A stretch of 64,000 bases of DNA from the NCBI GenBank assembly GCA_965208025.1, contig OZ242302.1, positions 1,488,001-1,552,000 of the forward strand. Direction: 5' to 3'. The translations under genes were made by a program, and so were the position numbers. This stretch comes from Bin80 sp965208025 (GTDB taxonomy: Bacteria; Bacteroidota; Rhodothermia; Rhodothermales; Bin80). The notes under the pieces are model-generated. The model saw nothing but the letters and a program-made list of their open reading frames with translations, made no database searches and had not been told where the DNA came from. Below are positions 46,572 to 56,226 of this stretch, one piece after another. Numbering within the stretch: position 1 is the stretch's first letter; each line of letters opens with the position of its first letter.

Positions 46572-46882
46572 GAACGAGAGCCACGTTTTCTTTTTCTTTT
46601 TGGGCGCTCCTCTCCCGATAGTACATCTTGAATAGATGCAAAACTACCCCCCGCTGATGCGCTCGCTTCCACAATTTCTTCAAGACCTCCCACCACCATC
46701 ATAAGCTTTAATAAATTATCAATTGAGATAGAACCAGTTTGCTCAAATTTTCTGAGTGTGGCCAAGGCAACTCCTGAGCGTTTGCTGAGACCAACCTGAG
46801 TCAGGTTAAGCGCCAAGCGTCGTTCTATCATGTTATGCCGAAGAGCAGTTTTGGCCTTTGCCGGGGTAACAAATATCATCAT
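46568..46882 (-). CDS. hipB: HipB-type XRE antitoxin/repressor
   Basis: 104 residues. Helix-turn-helix at about residues 14-65 (IERRLALNLTQVGLSKRSGVALATLRKFEQTGSISIDNLLKLMMVVGG). The C-terminus is strongly basic (RPKRKRKRGSRS). HipB proteins bind operators upstream of their own operon and neutralise HipA. Intact, unlike its hipA partner. A perfect inverted repeat lies two bases upstream of the start codon and is the obvious operator. Confidence 0.88.
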   Translation of the reverse strand: MMIFVTPAKAKTALRHNMIERRLALNLTQVGLSKRSGVALATLRKFEQTGSISIDNLLKLMMVVGGLEEIVEASASAGGSFASIQDVLSGEERPKRKRKRGSRS

Positions 46883-46883
46883 G

Positions 46884-46901
46884 ATATGACTTATGTCATA
46901 T
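46884..46901. promoter_or_regulatory. Probable hipBA operator
   Basis: Perfect 7-bp inverted repeat ATATGAC-TTAT-GTCATAT immediately upstream of hipB. Its position means bound HipB would block initiation and that the transcript leader, if any, is very short. Confidence 0.7.
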
Positions 46902-47192
46902 TGTACATAAAAATAATACTATATTAGTACTAAAACACAGATTGACTGAAATAGATTCGGGATCCTTCTGGTAATCAATAGATAGCTTGACCACCAACCC
47001 CTCGGACATCCACTATTTGCATCAATCCCTACGGATCTATGAACGAAAATTGGATGTGGCGCAGGGATTCTACGACCGGATAAAATAGGCCAGAACATTA
47101 CACCAACCGGTTGACCCAGAGGATAGACCAATCAATTGGAATCAGGGGAAACTACTTTCGTGGCGCTGATAGTGAGGAGTGAGAATACGACA

Positions 47193-47795
47193 CTATAGCA
47201 TGGAAGGAGCCTGCTCAGGTTCTGATTGCTCTTCGGGAGACTCGGCTTCCTGGATGGGATGGAAGTCTTGTAAGAATTTTTTCTGGAAAATCAGTATCCC
47301 AATCACTCCTCCGACAATTCCAATATCTGCAACATTGAAGATGGGGAAGAATGCCATGTAGCTATCGCCAATAATTGGAAATGCCGAAGGTACCCGACCT
47401 TGCCAAATATCAAAGTGAATAAAATCAACGACGCGTCCCTGGAAAAAGGGAGCGTAGTCAAAAATCAGTCCGTAGAACAAACGGTCAATATTATTCCCAA
47501 TGGCTCCACCCAAGATGCATGCCAAACTTGCTGTATAAGGCAGATAGCCCTTTCGTACACGAAACACATAGACCGTGATCATGAATGCAGCAACCACAGA
47601 GAAGCCCGTGATCAGTCCTGGAGGGCCAAAGTTAATCCCGAACGCCATTCCAGGATTTTCAGTGTATGTGAACTTTAGCCAGTTCCCAACTAAATCTATT
47701 GCGCCGAAATAGCCTTGTGTCATATTGAGACGCACAAGGAACTTTGTTGCTTGATCAAGTGCCAGAACTCCTGCAACAATCCAGAACAGTCGCAT
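47193..47795 (-). CDS. lspA: Lipoprotein signal peptidase (signal peptidase II)
   Basis: 200 residues from ATG 47795; an ATG at 47831 would overlap dksA and add a hydrophilic tail, so the inner start is preferred. Four membrane segments. Conserved boxes: DQATKF, FTYTENPGMAFG, GGAIGNNIDR and FPIFNVADIGI, the last two holding the catalytic Asp pair. Cleaves diacylglyceryl-prolipoproteins in the inner membrane, needed for the lipoproteins seen elsewhere in the window. Eight bases after the dksA-like gene. Confidence 0.95.
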   Translation of the reverse strand: MRLFWIVAGVLALDQATKFLVRLNMTQGYFGAIDLVGNWLKFTYTENPGMAFGINFGPPGLITGFSVVAAFMITVYVFRVRKGYLPYTASLACILGGAIGNNIDRLFYGLIFDYAPFFQGRVVDFIHFDIWQGRVPSAFPIIGDSYMAFFPIFNVADIGIVGGVIGILIFQKKFLQDFHPIQEAESPEEQSEPEQAPSML

Positions 47796-47802
47796 AGGCG
47801 GA

Positions 47803-48231
47803 CTAGCGCTTCTGCTTGAGCTTGGCTTCAATAGAAATTTCCGTATGCGGTACAGCTTCCAACCGCTCCCGGGAAATAGGATTACCCGTCACTTTACAAA
47901 CTCCGTAAGTTCGGTTGTCAATGCGCTCGAGGGCTCGATCCAAATAGCCAATGTACTTTTGCTGGCGAGCAAGCATCAAATACAACTTCTCCCGTTCCAT
48001 CGCATCGGTTCCAGCATCAGCCATATGAAAACTGTACGCAGAATCACTCTCGGATCGCTCACGAGAGTCCTTGATCTGGGCCTGCATCTTCTCCACATCT
48101 TCAACTGCATGCCTACGCTTATCCAGAATGAGAGTGCGAAAATAATCAAGCAACTTATCATCAAATGGCGTAGTGGTTTGGCCATCTGTTTGTGCATCAG
48201 ATAGTGCTTGGGCTGATTTTTGAGTTGCCAT
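47803..48231 (-). CDS. DksA/TraR-family transcription factor
   Basis: 142 residues. A long coiled coil (about residues 25-105) followed by YGVCKVTGNPISRERLEAVPHTEISIEAK, the DksA/TraR C-terminal pattern. Only one of the four zinc-ligand cysteines remains, the normal state in Bacteroidota relatives. Such proteins bind RNA polymerase in the secondary channel. Between ileS and lspA, the usual context in this group. Confidence 0.9.
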   Translation of the reverse strand: MATQKSAQALSDAQTDGQTTTPFDDKLLDYFRTLILDKRRHAVEDVEKMQAQIKDSRERSESDSAYSFHMADAGTDAMEREKLYLMLARQQKYIGYLDRALERIDNRTYGVCKVTGNPISRERLEAVPHTEISIEAKLKQKR

Positions 48232-48264
48232 GTGATAATCTCTTCTACATAAATGCTGGACGTA

Positions 48265-51200
48265 TCACTCCGATCGACGCACTCCAAGCGTCAGTGATTC
48301 CATTCCGATATCAAAGTGTTCAATACGTTCTCCTTTTGGAACATCAACAAAGTTGAACGTGACTGCTAAGGTTTCGTTTCTCACTCGGTCAACATATTGC
48401 TCTATGGCAGCACGAAGGGTATCCGTGGCATTCCAATCAATGTGAATCCTGTCGGTGATGTCAAATCCTGCAGCTTTCCGAAGATTTTGGAGTCGGTTGA
48501 TACTTTCACGAGCAAGCCCCTCATGAAGTAAATCCTCTGTGATCACTTTATCCAGGGCGACTGTATACCCATCTTCCTGCCCAACCAGCCACCCTTCCAC
48601 TCCTTCAGTCACAATCTCAATATCCCCTTCCTGCAGTTCAAACTCAAAATCGTCTCCCGTGAGCAAGATCCTCTTACCCGAAGAGAATGCCTCAAGCTGC
48701 TCATCACGCAAAGCTAAAATCGCATCCTTTACCTTGGGCATATTTCTTCCTGCCCGACGCCCCAATTGACGAAAATTCGGACGTGCACTTTGACGGACAA
48801 TTGAATGAGAACGATCAATGTATTCAATCGCTCGAGCATTCACTTCATCTAAAATGATGGGGGCAACAAGAGAAATCATTTCCTCTTTACATTTCTCGTC
48901 TACCACCACCAACACTCGTCCCACAGGCTGGCGAATATTCAATTTTGCCTGATTACGTAACCCAAGTAGGATAGAGGAAATCACCTGAGCACTCTTCATT
49001 CGCGCTTCAAGCCCTTCATCCGATAGCATCACTGTCTTTTGAGGGAAAAGAGTGAGGTGAACGGACTCATCACCATCCCCAGAATTGATCCTTAACCTTT
49101 GATATAACCACTCACTGTAATAAGGTGCAATGGGTGCCATGAGACAGGCGGTTATCTTCAGGCATGTATATACCGTTTCGTAGGCCGCCCACTTATCGTC
49201 ATCTGATTCAGATGAATGGCTCGCTTTCGCGCTCCAAAAACGTCTCCGAGATCTTCGGATATACCAATTTGAGAAGTCAGTTACGAACGCTTCAACTGCG
49301 CGAGCTGCTCGGGTGGGATGGTACCCTGCCAGTGCAATATCTACCAACTCTGCTGTGGATTGAGCCCGACTCAAGATCCACCGATCTAGTTCAGGACGGT
49401 CAGCGACCCGAGGGGCCTCTTGTGCGCCTGTATAGCCGTCAATATTGGCGTATGTCGCAAAGAAGTTGTAAATATTTGTTAACGTTCCGAATAGCTTTCG
49501 CTCCACTTCTTTGATCCCGTCCGGGTTGAACTTGAGATCTTCCCATGGCGGGGAATTGCTCATCATGTACCATCGTACGCGATCAGCCCCGAACTCCTTG
49601 ATCAATTCAAATGGATCTAGTGCATTTCCCTTGGTCTTGGACATCTTTTCTCCATTGGCATCCAGAAGAAGTCCACCGACGACACAATTACGGAAAGAAA
49701 CTTCATCCATCACCATTGCAGAGATTGCATGCAATGTATAAAACCATCCACGAGTCTGATCAATGCCCTCGGCAATAAAATCTGCGGGAAAACTTTGTTC
49801 AAATGCCTCCTTATTCTCAAAGGGATAATGCCACTGAGCAAATGGCATCGCACCAGAGTCAAACCAGACATCCGTAGTTTCTGGAACCCGTCGCATCGTC
49901 CCTCCATCTGGTGCAGGCCAAGTTAGACCATCAACAAATGGTCGATGTAAGTCAACATCCTCATCCTTTTCAGGTAACTGATCTCCACAGCGCTTACGTA
50001 ACTCCTCAATGGATCCAATCACTTCAATTACCTCTGGATCCTGATCCGATACCCATACTGGAAGTGGTGTACCCCAAAAACGGCGTCGACTGAGCGCCCA
50101 GTCAACATTATTTGAAAGCCATTCACCGAAGCGTCCCGATCCAATAGATCTGGGCTGCCATGCAATGGTCTTATTCAGTTCTACCAGTCGATCACGAATT
50201 GCCGTTGTGCGAATGAACCAGCTTTCCACTGGATAACTCATGAGTGGGGTTCCCTTACGCCAATCATGAGGATAGTTATGCACATAGCTGTCATCACGAT
50301 GCAAGAGATCCCGAACAGCTAAATCACGTATGATCGGACGATCGGCATCCTTGAACCAGAGCCCTCCCACCTCTGGAACCTCTGAATGAAAACGGCCCCG
50401 TGAATCAATCGGATTAAGGACAGGCAGTCCTTCGGATTGTCCGATCTCATAGTCGTCTGCTCCAAACGCTGGAGCGATATGTACAATCCCGGTCCCATCG
50501 TCGGTTGACACAAAATCAGCTGCTACAATGCGCCAAGCTTCATACCCTTGGCTCTTGAAGTACCCGAACAGAGGTTCGTACTGCTCCCCTTCAAGCTCGC
50601 TTCCAGGGATCGTGTCAATGATCTCATACTCTTCGCGGAGAATTTCCAGTCTGGCTCGAGCCAAAATCAGCGTTGATTCAGGCAGTGAGGCGCAGCGAAC
50701 CGAGACATACTCAATCGCTGGACCAACCGCTAAGGCGGCATTTGAAATCAATGTCCAAGGGGTTGTTGTCCAGGCCAAAAAGTAGGTGTTTGGCCGATCA
50801 AGAGATTTGAATCGCGCGATCACGCTCGGGTCCTGAACTTCCTTATATCCAAGACTCACCTCATGTGAACTCAAGATTGTACCAGATCCTGGACTGTACC
50901 AATGAATCTTGTGTCCTCGGTATAATAGTCCTTTCTCGTAGATCTGCTTAATCAACCACCATTCAGATTCAATATATTTTGTTTCAAAGGTCACATATGG
51001 ATGGTCTAAATCAACCCAGTATCCCATCTGACGGGTCAACTCATCCCACTCTCCCTTATAGGTCAGGACGCTCTCCCTACACTTTTGGTTAAACTTTTCT
51101 ATCCCATAGCGCAATATGTCATCCTGGCCATCAAGCCCCAGCATTTTCTCAACTTCAATTTCAACAGGAAGTCCATGCGTATCCCATCCAGCCTTCCGTT

Positions 51201-51459
51201 CCACTCGGCATCCTTTCATGGTATGGTACCGACAGAATACATCTTTGATGGTCCGGGCCATCACATGATGAATTCCAGGATGGCCATTTGCTGTTGGAGG
51301 TCCTTCGTAAAAGGTATAAGTTGGAGCACCCGAGCGTGGTTTAATACTTTTTTCAAAGATGCGCTCAGACTCCCACCAAGAGCGAATCTCTTGTTCCATG
51401 GTAGATACATCCGCACGCTGGACTTCCTCAAAATGCGGCATTCCCTCCCTATAAATCAT
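48265..51459 (-). CDS. ileS: Isoleucyl-tRNA synthetase
   Basis: 1064 residues. HIGH-type motif in PPTANGHPGIHH, KMSKS in GEKMSKTKGN, editing-domain sequence LAWTTTPWTLISN, FIAEGIDQTRGWFYTLH before KMSKS, and a C-terminal domain without the usual zinc-finger cysteines, matching the long IleS type. Charges tRNA-Ile and hydrolyses Val-tRNA-Ile. The start overlaps the stop of punA by four bases; an inner ATG (MPHFEEV) is also possible. Confidence 0.97.
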   Translation of the reverse strand: MIYREGMPHFEEVQRADVSTMEQEIRSWWESERIFEKSIKPRSGAPTYTFYEGPPTANGHPGIHHVMARTIKDVFCRYHTMKGCRVERKAGWDTHGLPVEIEVEKMLGLDGQDDILRYGIEKFNQKCRESVLTYKGEWDELTRQMGYWVDLDHPYVTFETKYIESEWWLIKQIYEKGLLYRGHKIHWYSPGSGTILSSHEVSLGYKEVQDPSVIARFKSLDRPNTYFLAWTTTPWTLISNAALAVGPAIEYVSVRCASLPESTLILARARLEILREEYEIIDTIPGSELEGEQYEPLFGYFKSQGYEAWRIVAADFVSTDDGTGIVHIAPAFGADDYEIGQSEGLPVLNPIDSRGRFHSEVPEVGGLWFKDADRPIIRDLAVRDLLHRDDSYVHNYPHDWRKGTPLMSYPVESWFIRTTAIRDRLVELNKTIAWQPRSIGSGRFGEWLSNNVDWALSRRRFWGTPLPVWVSDQDPEVIEVIGSIEELRKRCGDQLPEKDEDVDLHRPFVDGLTWPAPDGGTMRRVPETTDVWFDSGAMPFAQWHYPFENKEAFEQSFPADFIAEGIDQTRGWFYTLHAISAMVMDEVSFRNCVVGGLLLDANGEKMSKTKGNALDPFELIKEFGADRVRWYMMSNSPPWEDLKFNPDGIKEVERKLFGTLTNIYNFFATYANIDGYTGAQEAPRVADRPELDRWILSRAQSTAELVDIALAGYHPTRAARAVEAFVTDFSNWYIRRSRRRFWSAKASHSSESDDDKWAAYETVYTCLKITACLMAPIAPYYSEWLYQRLRINSGDGDESVHLTLFPQKTVMLSDEGLEARMKSAQVISSILLGLRNQAKLNIRQPVGRVLVVVDEKCKEEMISLVAPIILDEVNARAIEYIDRSHSIVRQSARPNFRQLGRRAGRNMPKVKDAILALRDEQLEAFSSGKRILLTGDDFEFELQEGDIEIVTEGVEGWLVGQEDGYTVALDKVITEDLLHEGLARESINRLQNLRKAAGFDITDRIHIDWNATDTLRAAIEQYVDRVRNETLAVTFNFVDVPKGERIEHFDIGMESLTLGVRRSE

Positions 51460-52307
51460 GCGGCAGCCAGCTTTCTGACCATCCCAGACATGATTGCGGT
51501 CAACTTCGGCTCAGCAATTCCCGCTGCTTTCACCACATCTTCTATTGATACCGGCTGGAGAGTTTCTGGAAAGGATTCATCTGTGATGACCCCAATCGCC
51601 ATCACGCGTAAATCCATATGTCTGGCAACGATGACTTCAGGAGTGGTAGACATCCCGACGACATCCGCTCCAATTGCACGCAAAAAACGATATTCTGCCC
51701 TGGTTTCCAGATTTGGACCTAATACAGAGACATAGACCCCTTCGTGTAGCTTGATTGAGTTTGAATGGGCGACCTGTTTTGCATACGTTCGAAGTTCAGC
51801 ATCGTAGGGTGCGCTCATATCTGGGAATCGCGGGCCCCAAGCATCCACATTCGGTCCTACTAATGGATTGACGCCCTGCAAGTGAATATGATCAGAGAGT
51901 AACATCAACTCCCCGCGTGAGTAATCCGGATTCATACAACCACACGCGGCAGAGATCATGAGGCTCTTTATCCCCAAACTGGCCATCACGCGAACTGGAA
52001 AAGTGACCTGCCGAGCGCTGTACCCTTCATAGACATGCACGCGCCCCTTCATACAGACCACTGGAACCTCCTCCAAGGTTCCGAAGAGGATCTCTCCGCC
52101 ATGGGACTGCACTGTTGATACAGGAAAATGAGGGATCGTCTTGTATGGGATCCGATGCAGCGTTTCTATTTTCTGTGCAAGCTGCCCGAGGCCCGTCCCC
52201 AAGATCATGCCAACCCGCGGAACCCAATCTGTGATTTTCCGGATTGTATCTACTGCCTCCTCTACACGAGCGAGTTGCGTCTCAGAATCAGGTATCTTCT
52301 CTTCCAT
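51456..52307 (-). CDS. punA: Purine-nucleoside phosphorylase
   Basis: 283 residues from ATG 52307; the open frame extends upstream into yggS but the inner start lies 16 bases after the yggS stop and matches family length. Motifs: MILGTGLGQLA, GRVHVYEGYSARQVTFPVRVM, ISAACGCMNPDY and VVGMSTTPEVIVARHMDLRVMAIGVITD. Trimeric class I type, cleaving purine nucleosides with phosphate in salvage. Confidence 0.93.
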   Translation of the reverse strand: MEEKIPDSETQLARVEEAVDTIRKITDWVPRVGMILGTGLGQLAQKIETLHRIPYKTIPHFPVSTVQSHGGEILFGTLEEVPVVCMKGRVHVYEGYSARQVTFPVRVMASLGIKSLMISAACGCMNPDYSRGELMLLSDHIHLQGVNPLVGPNVDAWGPRFPDMSAPYDAELRTYAKQVAHSNSIKLHEGVYVSVLGPNLETRAEYRFLRAIGADVVGMSTTPEVIVARHMDLRVMAIGVITDESFPETLQPVSIEDVVKAAGIAEPKLTAIMSGMVRKLAAA

Positions 52308-52323
52308 TGTATTTGTAATTGTA

Positions 52324-53004
52324 TTAGCCCCTCGGCCCAAATAAGGCGGATCCAACGCGGATATGTGTCGCCCCCTCTTCAATGGCGATTTCATAATCTC
52401 CGCTCATCCCCATGGATAATCCCGGGCCTGTTAACTCTTCATATTTGGAGCGTATACTTCGAAGTAAGCGAAATTCCTCACGTACCCTTTGAAGATCAGG
52501 GGAGGCTAGTGTCATGAGTCCTACTGGTTGAAGGGATCCGAACTCACTCAACTGATCCAGAAAATCACCTATATCTTCAGGTGACAACCCAAACTTTGAC
52601 TCCTCGCCCGAAACATTCACTTGAATGTAGCAAGGAAGCTCTCGACCTGCCTCTTCGGCATGACGGTTTAATGCCCTTGCCAGACGAATACTGTCCAATG
52701 CGTGAAATTCTTTGGCATGAGTCACGACAAGCCGCGCTTTATTCCGCTGAAGATGTCCGATCATATGCCAATTGATCTCGGGAAAATGTGGTGCTTTTGT
52801 GGCCAGTTCCTGAACTTTATTTTCTCCAAGATCGGTCAAGCCGGCCTGCGATGCAGCACGAACGACTTCTGGAGGCCATGTTTTGGTCACCGCAATCAGG
52901 GTGATTTCATCTTCCCTCCGATTCGCACGAATACAGGCGTCCGAAATTTTTTCCCGAACTTGATGGATCCGATCAATGATCTGAGTTTCTATTCTGGCAG
53001 TCAT
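52324..53004 (-). CDS. yggS: YggS-family PLP-binding homeostasis protein
   Basis: 226 residues. LIAVTKTWPPEVVRAASQAGLTDLGENKVQEL includes the PLP-lysine strand and the GENKVQE loop; INWHMIGHLQRNKAR and SMGMSGDYEIAIEEGATHIRVGSALFG are the other family signatures. Buffers free pyridoxal phosphate. One-base overlap with the permease gene upstream. Confidence 0.94.
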   Translation of the reverse strand: MTARIETQIIDRIHQVREKISDACIRANRREDEITLIAVTKTWPPEVVRAASQAGLTDLGENKVQELATKAPHFPEINWHMIGHLQRNKARLVVTHAKEFHALDSIRLARALNRHAEEAGRELPCYIQVNVSGEESKFGLSPEDIGDFLDQLSEFGSLQPVGLMTLASPDLQRVREEFRLLRSIRSKYEELTGPGLSMGMSGDYEIAIEEGATHIRVGSALFGPRG

Positions 53005-55523
53005 TACCCTGGTGCCCGTAAAATAGCAAGCACGGATTGATCATAAATACTACGATTACTTAAAAAGCCTATGATGATCGTTAAGCCAATCACCGCGGCC
53101 GATACAATCAGAATTGATACCCCTGTGACAGCCAGAGGGACTTTAAATACGGTTAGTGATAGAACCCATCCCGCAGCAAGGGACAAGATTAAGCCCGTAG
53201 CACAGGCGAGTAATCCCAGCGCAAAGTATTCTGATAACGCAATCATAAGAAGTTGTTTCTTGCTGGCTCCTAGGGTTTTAAGTAATCCACTTTCCTCATA
53301 CCGCTGTAACCGTCCAATCAGTAATGATCCAATTAGTACCAAAATACCTGCAATAAAACAAAAATACGCCATAAACTGAATTGCAAACTGGATTCGATCC
53401 AGAACTTCCCGAACGATCTGGATGATTGCTTCCAGGCTAAGAACGGTGATGTTTGGGTAGTCAGCCACGACTAAAGACTGCAAGGAGTCTGGAGGCGTGT
53501 CACCTTCGCGGCGGCTCGTGATGATATGAGTTTGGGGCACCTCTTCCAAGACCTTGGAAGGAAAAACAACATAAAAATTTGCTCTCATCTGCTCCCAATC
53601 TACCGTTCGAAAACTGGTGATCCTCGTGGGAATCAAACGACCATGAACATTAAACACAAGTGTGTCACCCAGATCCAAATCCAGTTCCATGCGTGCAAAA
53701 TCATTTTCTACCGAGATGGGGACATAAGCTGAATCAGGATGATGGGTACCAAAGAATGTGCCATCAGAGAGGGATTCAGCATCGGAAAGTGCATCCCTAT
53801 AAGTAGATCTGTACTCACGAGTCAGAGGCCAAGTGATATCTTGACTTGATTCTTGGACAAGTTCCTCAACAGTCCGTTCACCAACCGCATGCAGTCGCAT
53901 GTTGACAATTGGGGAGCGATCAATGATTGGCCAGTTCTGTGCCTCAATGAGTTCTGTAACTCCCTCCAACTGATGACTCTGGATATCAAATAAAATCATA
54001 TCGGGGCGGCCTTCTGAACTCACAAGATCAATCTGTTGCGTTACGGTGCTCTGGCTAATCAGTAAGACCATTACGATGAAGGTTCCCAACCCAAGAGCCA
54101 ACATCACCAATACTGTCTGATTTCCTGGACGATGCAAATTTGCAACCCCTTGACGGATGGGATAAAATGGAATTTTTTTGTTCAGACGCTTTGCAAGAAA
54201 CATCAGGAACTTTGCCATTAAAAGTAAAGATCCAAATGCGACTGTGATTGCGATTGCGTAGTATGCACTGGCACTCCAGCTTCCAGATTGGAAGGCAGCG
54301 ATCACAATCAGACCTGCTGTGATGATGATGTAAGCTAGAAAGCGAAGATGTGCTGGTGTCAACGGCTCAATACCAGAACGTAGTGCACGAAGAGGAGAGA
54401 CTCCCCGCACATCCAGAAGAGGTAGAATCGCAAAGATCAGAGTAACAAATAATCCCACGCCAAATCCTAAGGCTAAACTAGACCATGACAGCCGAAAGAT
54501 GACATCAAATGGAAGGAAAGCACTGATTGCGTAAGGAATCAGCCACTGGGAGATTACACCGCCAATACATCCAAGCACCCCAGCGATACAACCGAGGAAA
54601 AAAGCTTGCAAGAAATAAATTGAAAAAACCTTTCGGTTCCCTGCCCCTAAGCATTGTAACACTGCAATATTATCCAGGCATCTGCGCACATGCGCGCGGA
54701 TTGCCCCACCTACCCCCAACCCGCCGAGAACAAGCGCACCAAATCCAGCCAAGCCAAGAAACTGGTTGAAAAAACTTAGCGCCTCCGCCCAGGAATTTTT
54801 CTGTTCCTCGGTCGTATCTATGTTCGCCTTGAAGATATCCGACTGATTATTCAGAGAGTCACGGATTGCTTCTGGATCTTCACCTTGTCCAAGCTTTACA
54901 TATACTTCATAATTTGCCATTGCTCCGAACCCAAGTAGCAAGGTATCAAGCGTTTCCATCGGAACATATACCGAAGGCATCATGAACATGCTGATCTCAG
55001 TCTCACTTGGCGCTCGGATCAGTGAACCACTAATTGCATACCCTCGGGTTCCGACACGGATCGTATCGCCTGGCTCTACTCCCATGGTTCGCATGAGACC
55101 CTCATCAACTAATGCACCTGAGTTCTCTTTGAATTCATCAGCTGCCTCGGGGGGATAAGAGGTTAGAGAACCATAGATGGGAAATCCATCTTCTACCGCA
55201 TAGACACCGACCAAGCGCGACCGGTTTTGTTCAGGAAAGAAGGCTACGGATAACGTTGAGATTCGCGTTGCCCGATCAATTCCGATCGCTTCAATTGCAG
55301 AACGTGTAGAATCGTCAAAGGGCTGATTATTTGAGAATCGCATATCAGCACCCAATAGTTCACGGGCCTGCTCATCAACACTGGACTGGAGACTCTCTGA
55401 TGTAGAGGACAGCGCCACAAGAAGAGCTACCCCTACAACCATTGAGAAAAGAAAAATCAGCAGTCGTTGACGACTACCTCGACTTTCCCTCCATGCCATA
55501 CGCAAAACCCAGGCATTCCTCAT
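53004..55523 (-). CDS. FtsX-like ABC transporter permease (YbbP type)
   Basis: 839 residues. N-terminal WRESRGSRQRLLIFLFSMVVGVALLVALSS, a large extracytoplasmic MacB-PCD-like domain, two FtsX cores (around residues 255-400 and 700-835) and about ten membrane helices in all. This two-core layout is that of E. coli YbbP. With the upstream ATPase it would form a complex acting on lipids or lipoproteins in the envelope; the substrate is unknown. Start overlaps the ATPase stop by four bases. Confidence 0.88.
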   Translation of the reverse strand: MRNAWVLRMAWRESRGSRQRLLIFLFSMVVGVALLVALSSTSESLQSSVDEQARELLGADMRFSNNQPFDDSTRSAIEAIGIDRATRISTLSVAFFPEQNRSRLVGVYAVEDGFPIYGSLTSYPPEAADEFKENSGALVDEGLMRTMGVEPGDTIRVGTRGYAISGSLIRAPSETEISMFMMPSVYVPMETLDTLLLGFGAMANYEVYVKLGQGEDPEAIRDSLNNQSDIFKANIDTTEEQKNSWAEALSFFNQFLGLAGFGALVLGGLGVGGAIRAHVRRCLDNIAVLQCLGAGNRKVFSIYFLQAFFLGCIAGVLGCIGGVISQWLIPYAISAFLPFDVIFRLSWSSLALGFGVGLFVTLIFAILPLLDVRGVSPLRALRSGIEPLTPAHLRFLAYIIITAGLIVIAAFQSGSWSASAYYAIAITVAFGSLLLMAKFLMFLAKRLNKKIPFYPIRQGVANLHRPGNQTVLVMLALGLGTFIVMVLLISQSTVTQQIDLVSSEGRPDMILFDIQSHQLEGVTELIEAQNWPIIDRSPIVNMRLHAVGERTVEELVQESSQDITWPLTREYRSTYRDALSDAESLSDGTFFGTHHPDSAYVPISVENDFARMELDLDLGDTLVFNVHGRLIPTRITSFRTVDWEQMRANFYVVFPSKVLEEVPQTHIITSRREGDTPPDSLQSLVVADYPNITVLSLEAIIQIVREVLDRIQFAIQFMAYFCFIAGILVLIGSLLIGRLQRYEESGLLKTLGASKKQLLMIALSEYFALGLLACATGLILSLAAGWVLSLTVFKVPLAVTGVSILIVSAAVIGLTIIIGFLSNRSIYDQSVLAILRAPG

Positions 55524-56215
55524 GCCGCTGGAAGTGTCTGATCGTCAAGGCGATAGTCACGTACGATTTGTCCAGCTCGTAACTCTATAATTCGGCGACA
55601 GGATTCGGCGAATTTGATGTCGTGAGTCACTACGATCAGGGCGGTGTTCGCCGTCCGGTTGAGTTCTAGTAACAATTTTTTGATTCGCTCCCCCGTAGCG
55701 GTATCAAGATTACCTGTCGGCTCATCCGCAAATAGGATCGCTGGGCGATTGATGAATGCTCGTGCGATGCCAACACGCTGCTGCTCCCCTCCACTCATTT
55801 GGACAGGATAGTGGTGCTCACGTCCCTTCAGTCCAACCTCATCAAGGAGCTCTAGTGCGCTCTTTCTGGCACTCCCATGACCATCAAGTTCAAGGGGAAC
55901 CATGACATTTTGTAGAGCGGTGAGTGTGGGGATCAGGCGGAACGTTTGAAATACAAATCCTACATTCGTTCGGCGAATCTCTGCACGCTCTCCTTCGGAG
56001 CATAATCCAAGATCGCATCCAGCGAGCTTGACGACACCAGAGGTTGGAGAATCCAGTCCTGCACATAATCCTAACAGAGTCGTCTTTCCACTTCCAGAGG
56101 GACCCACCACAGCACAAAGGTCTTTTTCTCCAATGGAAAATGTTACGTCTTTTAGAACGGTTAGCGAACGGGATCCACTTTGGTAAGTTTTCGTAAGCTG
56201 TTTTACTTTAAGCAT
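55520..56215 (-). CDS. LolD/YbbA-type ABC ATPase
   Basis: 231 residues. Walker A GPSGSGKTT, Q-loop VFQTFRLIP, signature MSGGEQQRVGIARA, Walker B ILFADEPTGNLD and switch His in VVTHDIKFAE. Gene order ybbA-ybbP with divergent tesA is the same as in E. coli, supporting the YbbA name over LolD. First gene of a seven-gene minus-strand run to lspA. Confidence 0.9.
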   Translation of the reverse strand: MLKVKQLTKTYQSGSRSLTVLKDVTFSIGEKDLCAVVGPSGSGKTTLLGLCAGLDSPTSGVVKLAGCDLGLCSEGERAEIRRTNVGFVFQTFRLIPTLTALQNVMVPLELDGHGSARKSALELLDEVGLKGREHHYPVQMSGGEQQRVGIARAFINRPAILFADEPTGNLDTATGERIKKLLLELNRTANTALIVVTHDIKFAESCRRIIELRAGQIVRDYRLDDQTLPAA

Positions 56216-56226
56216 CCAATTGGCAG

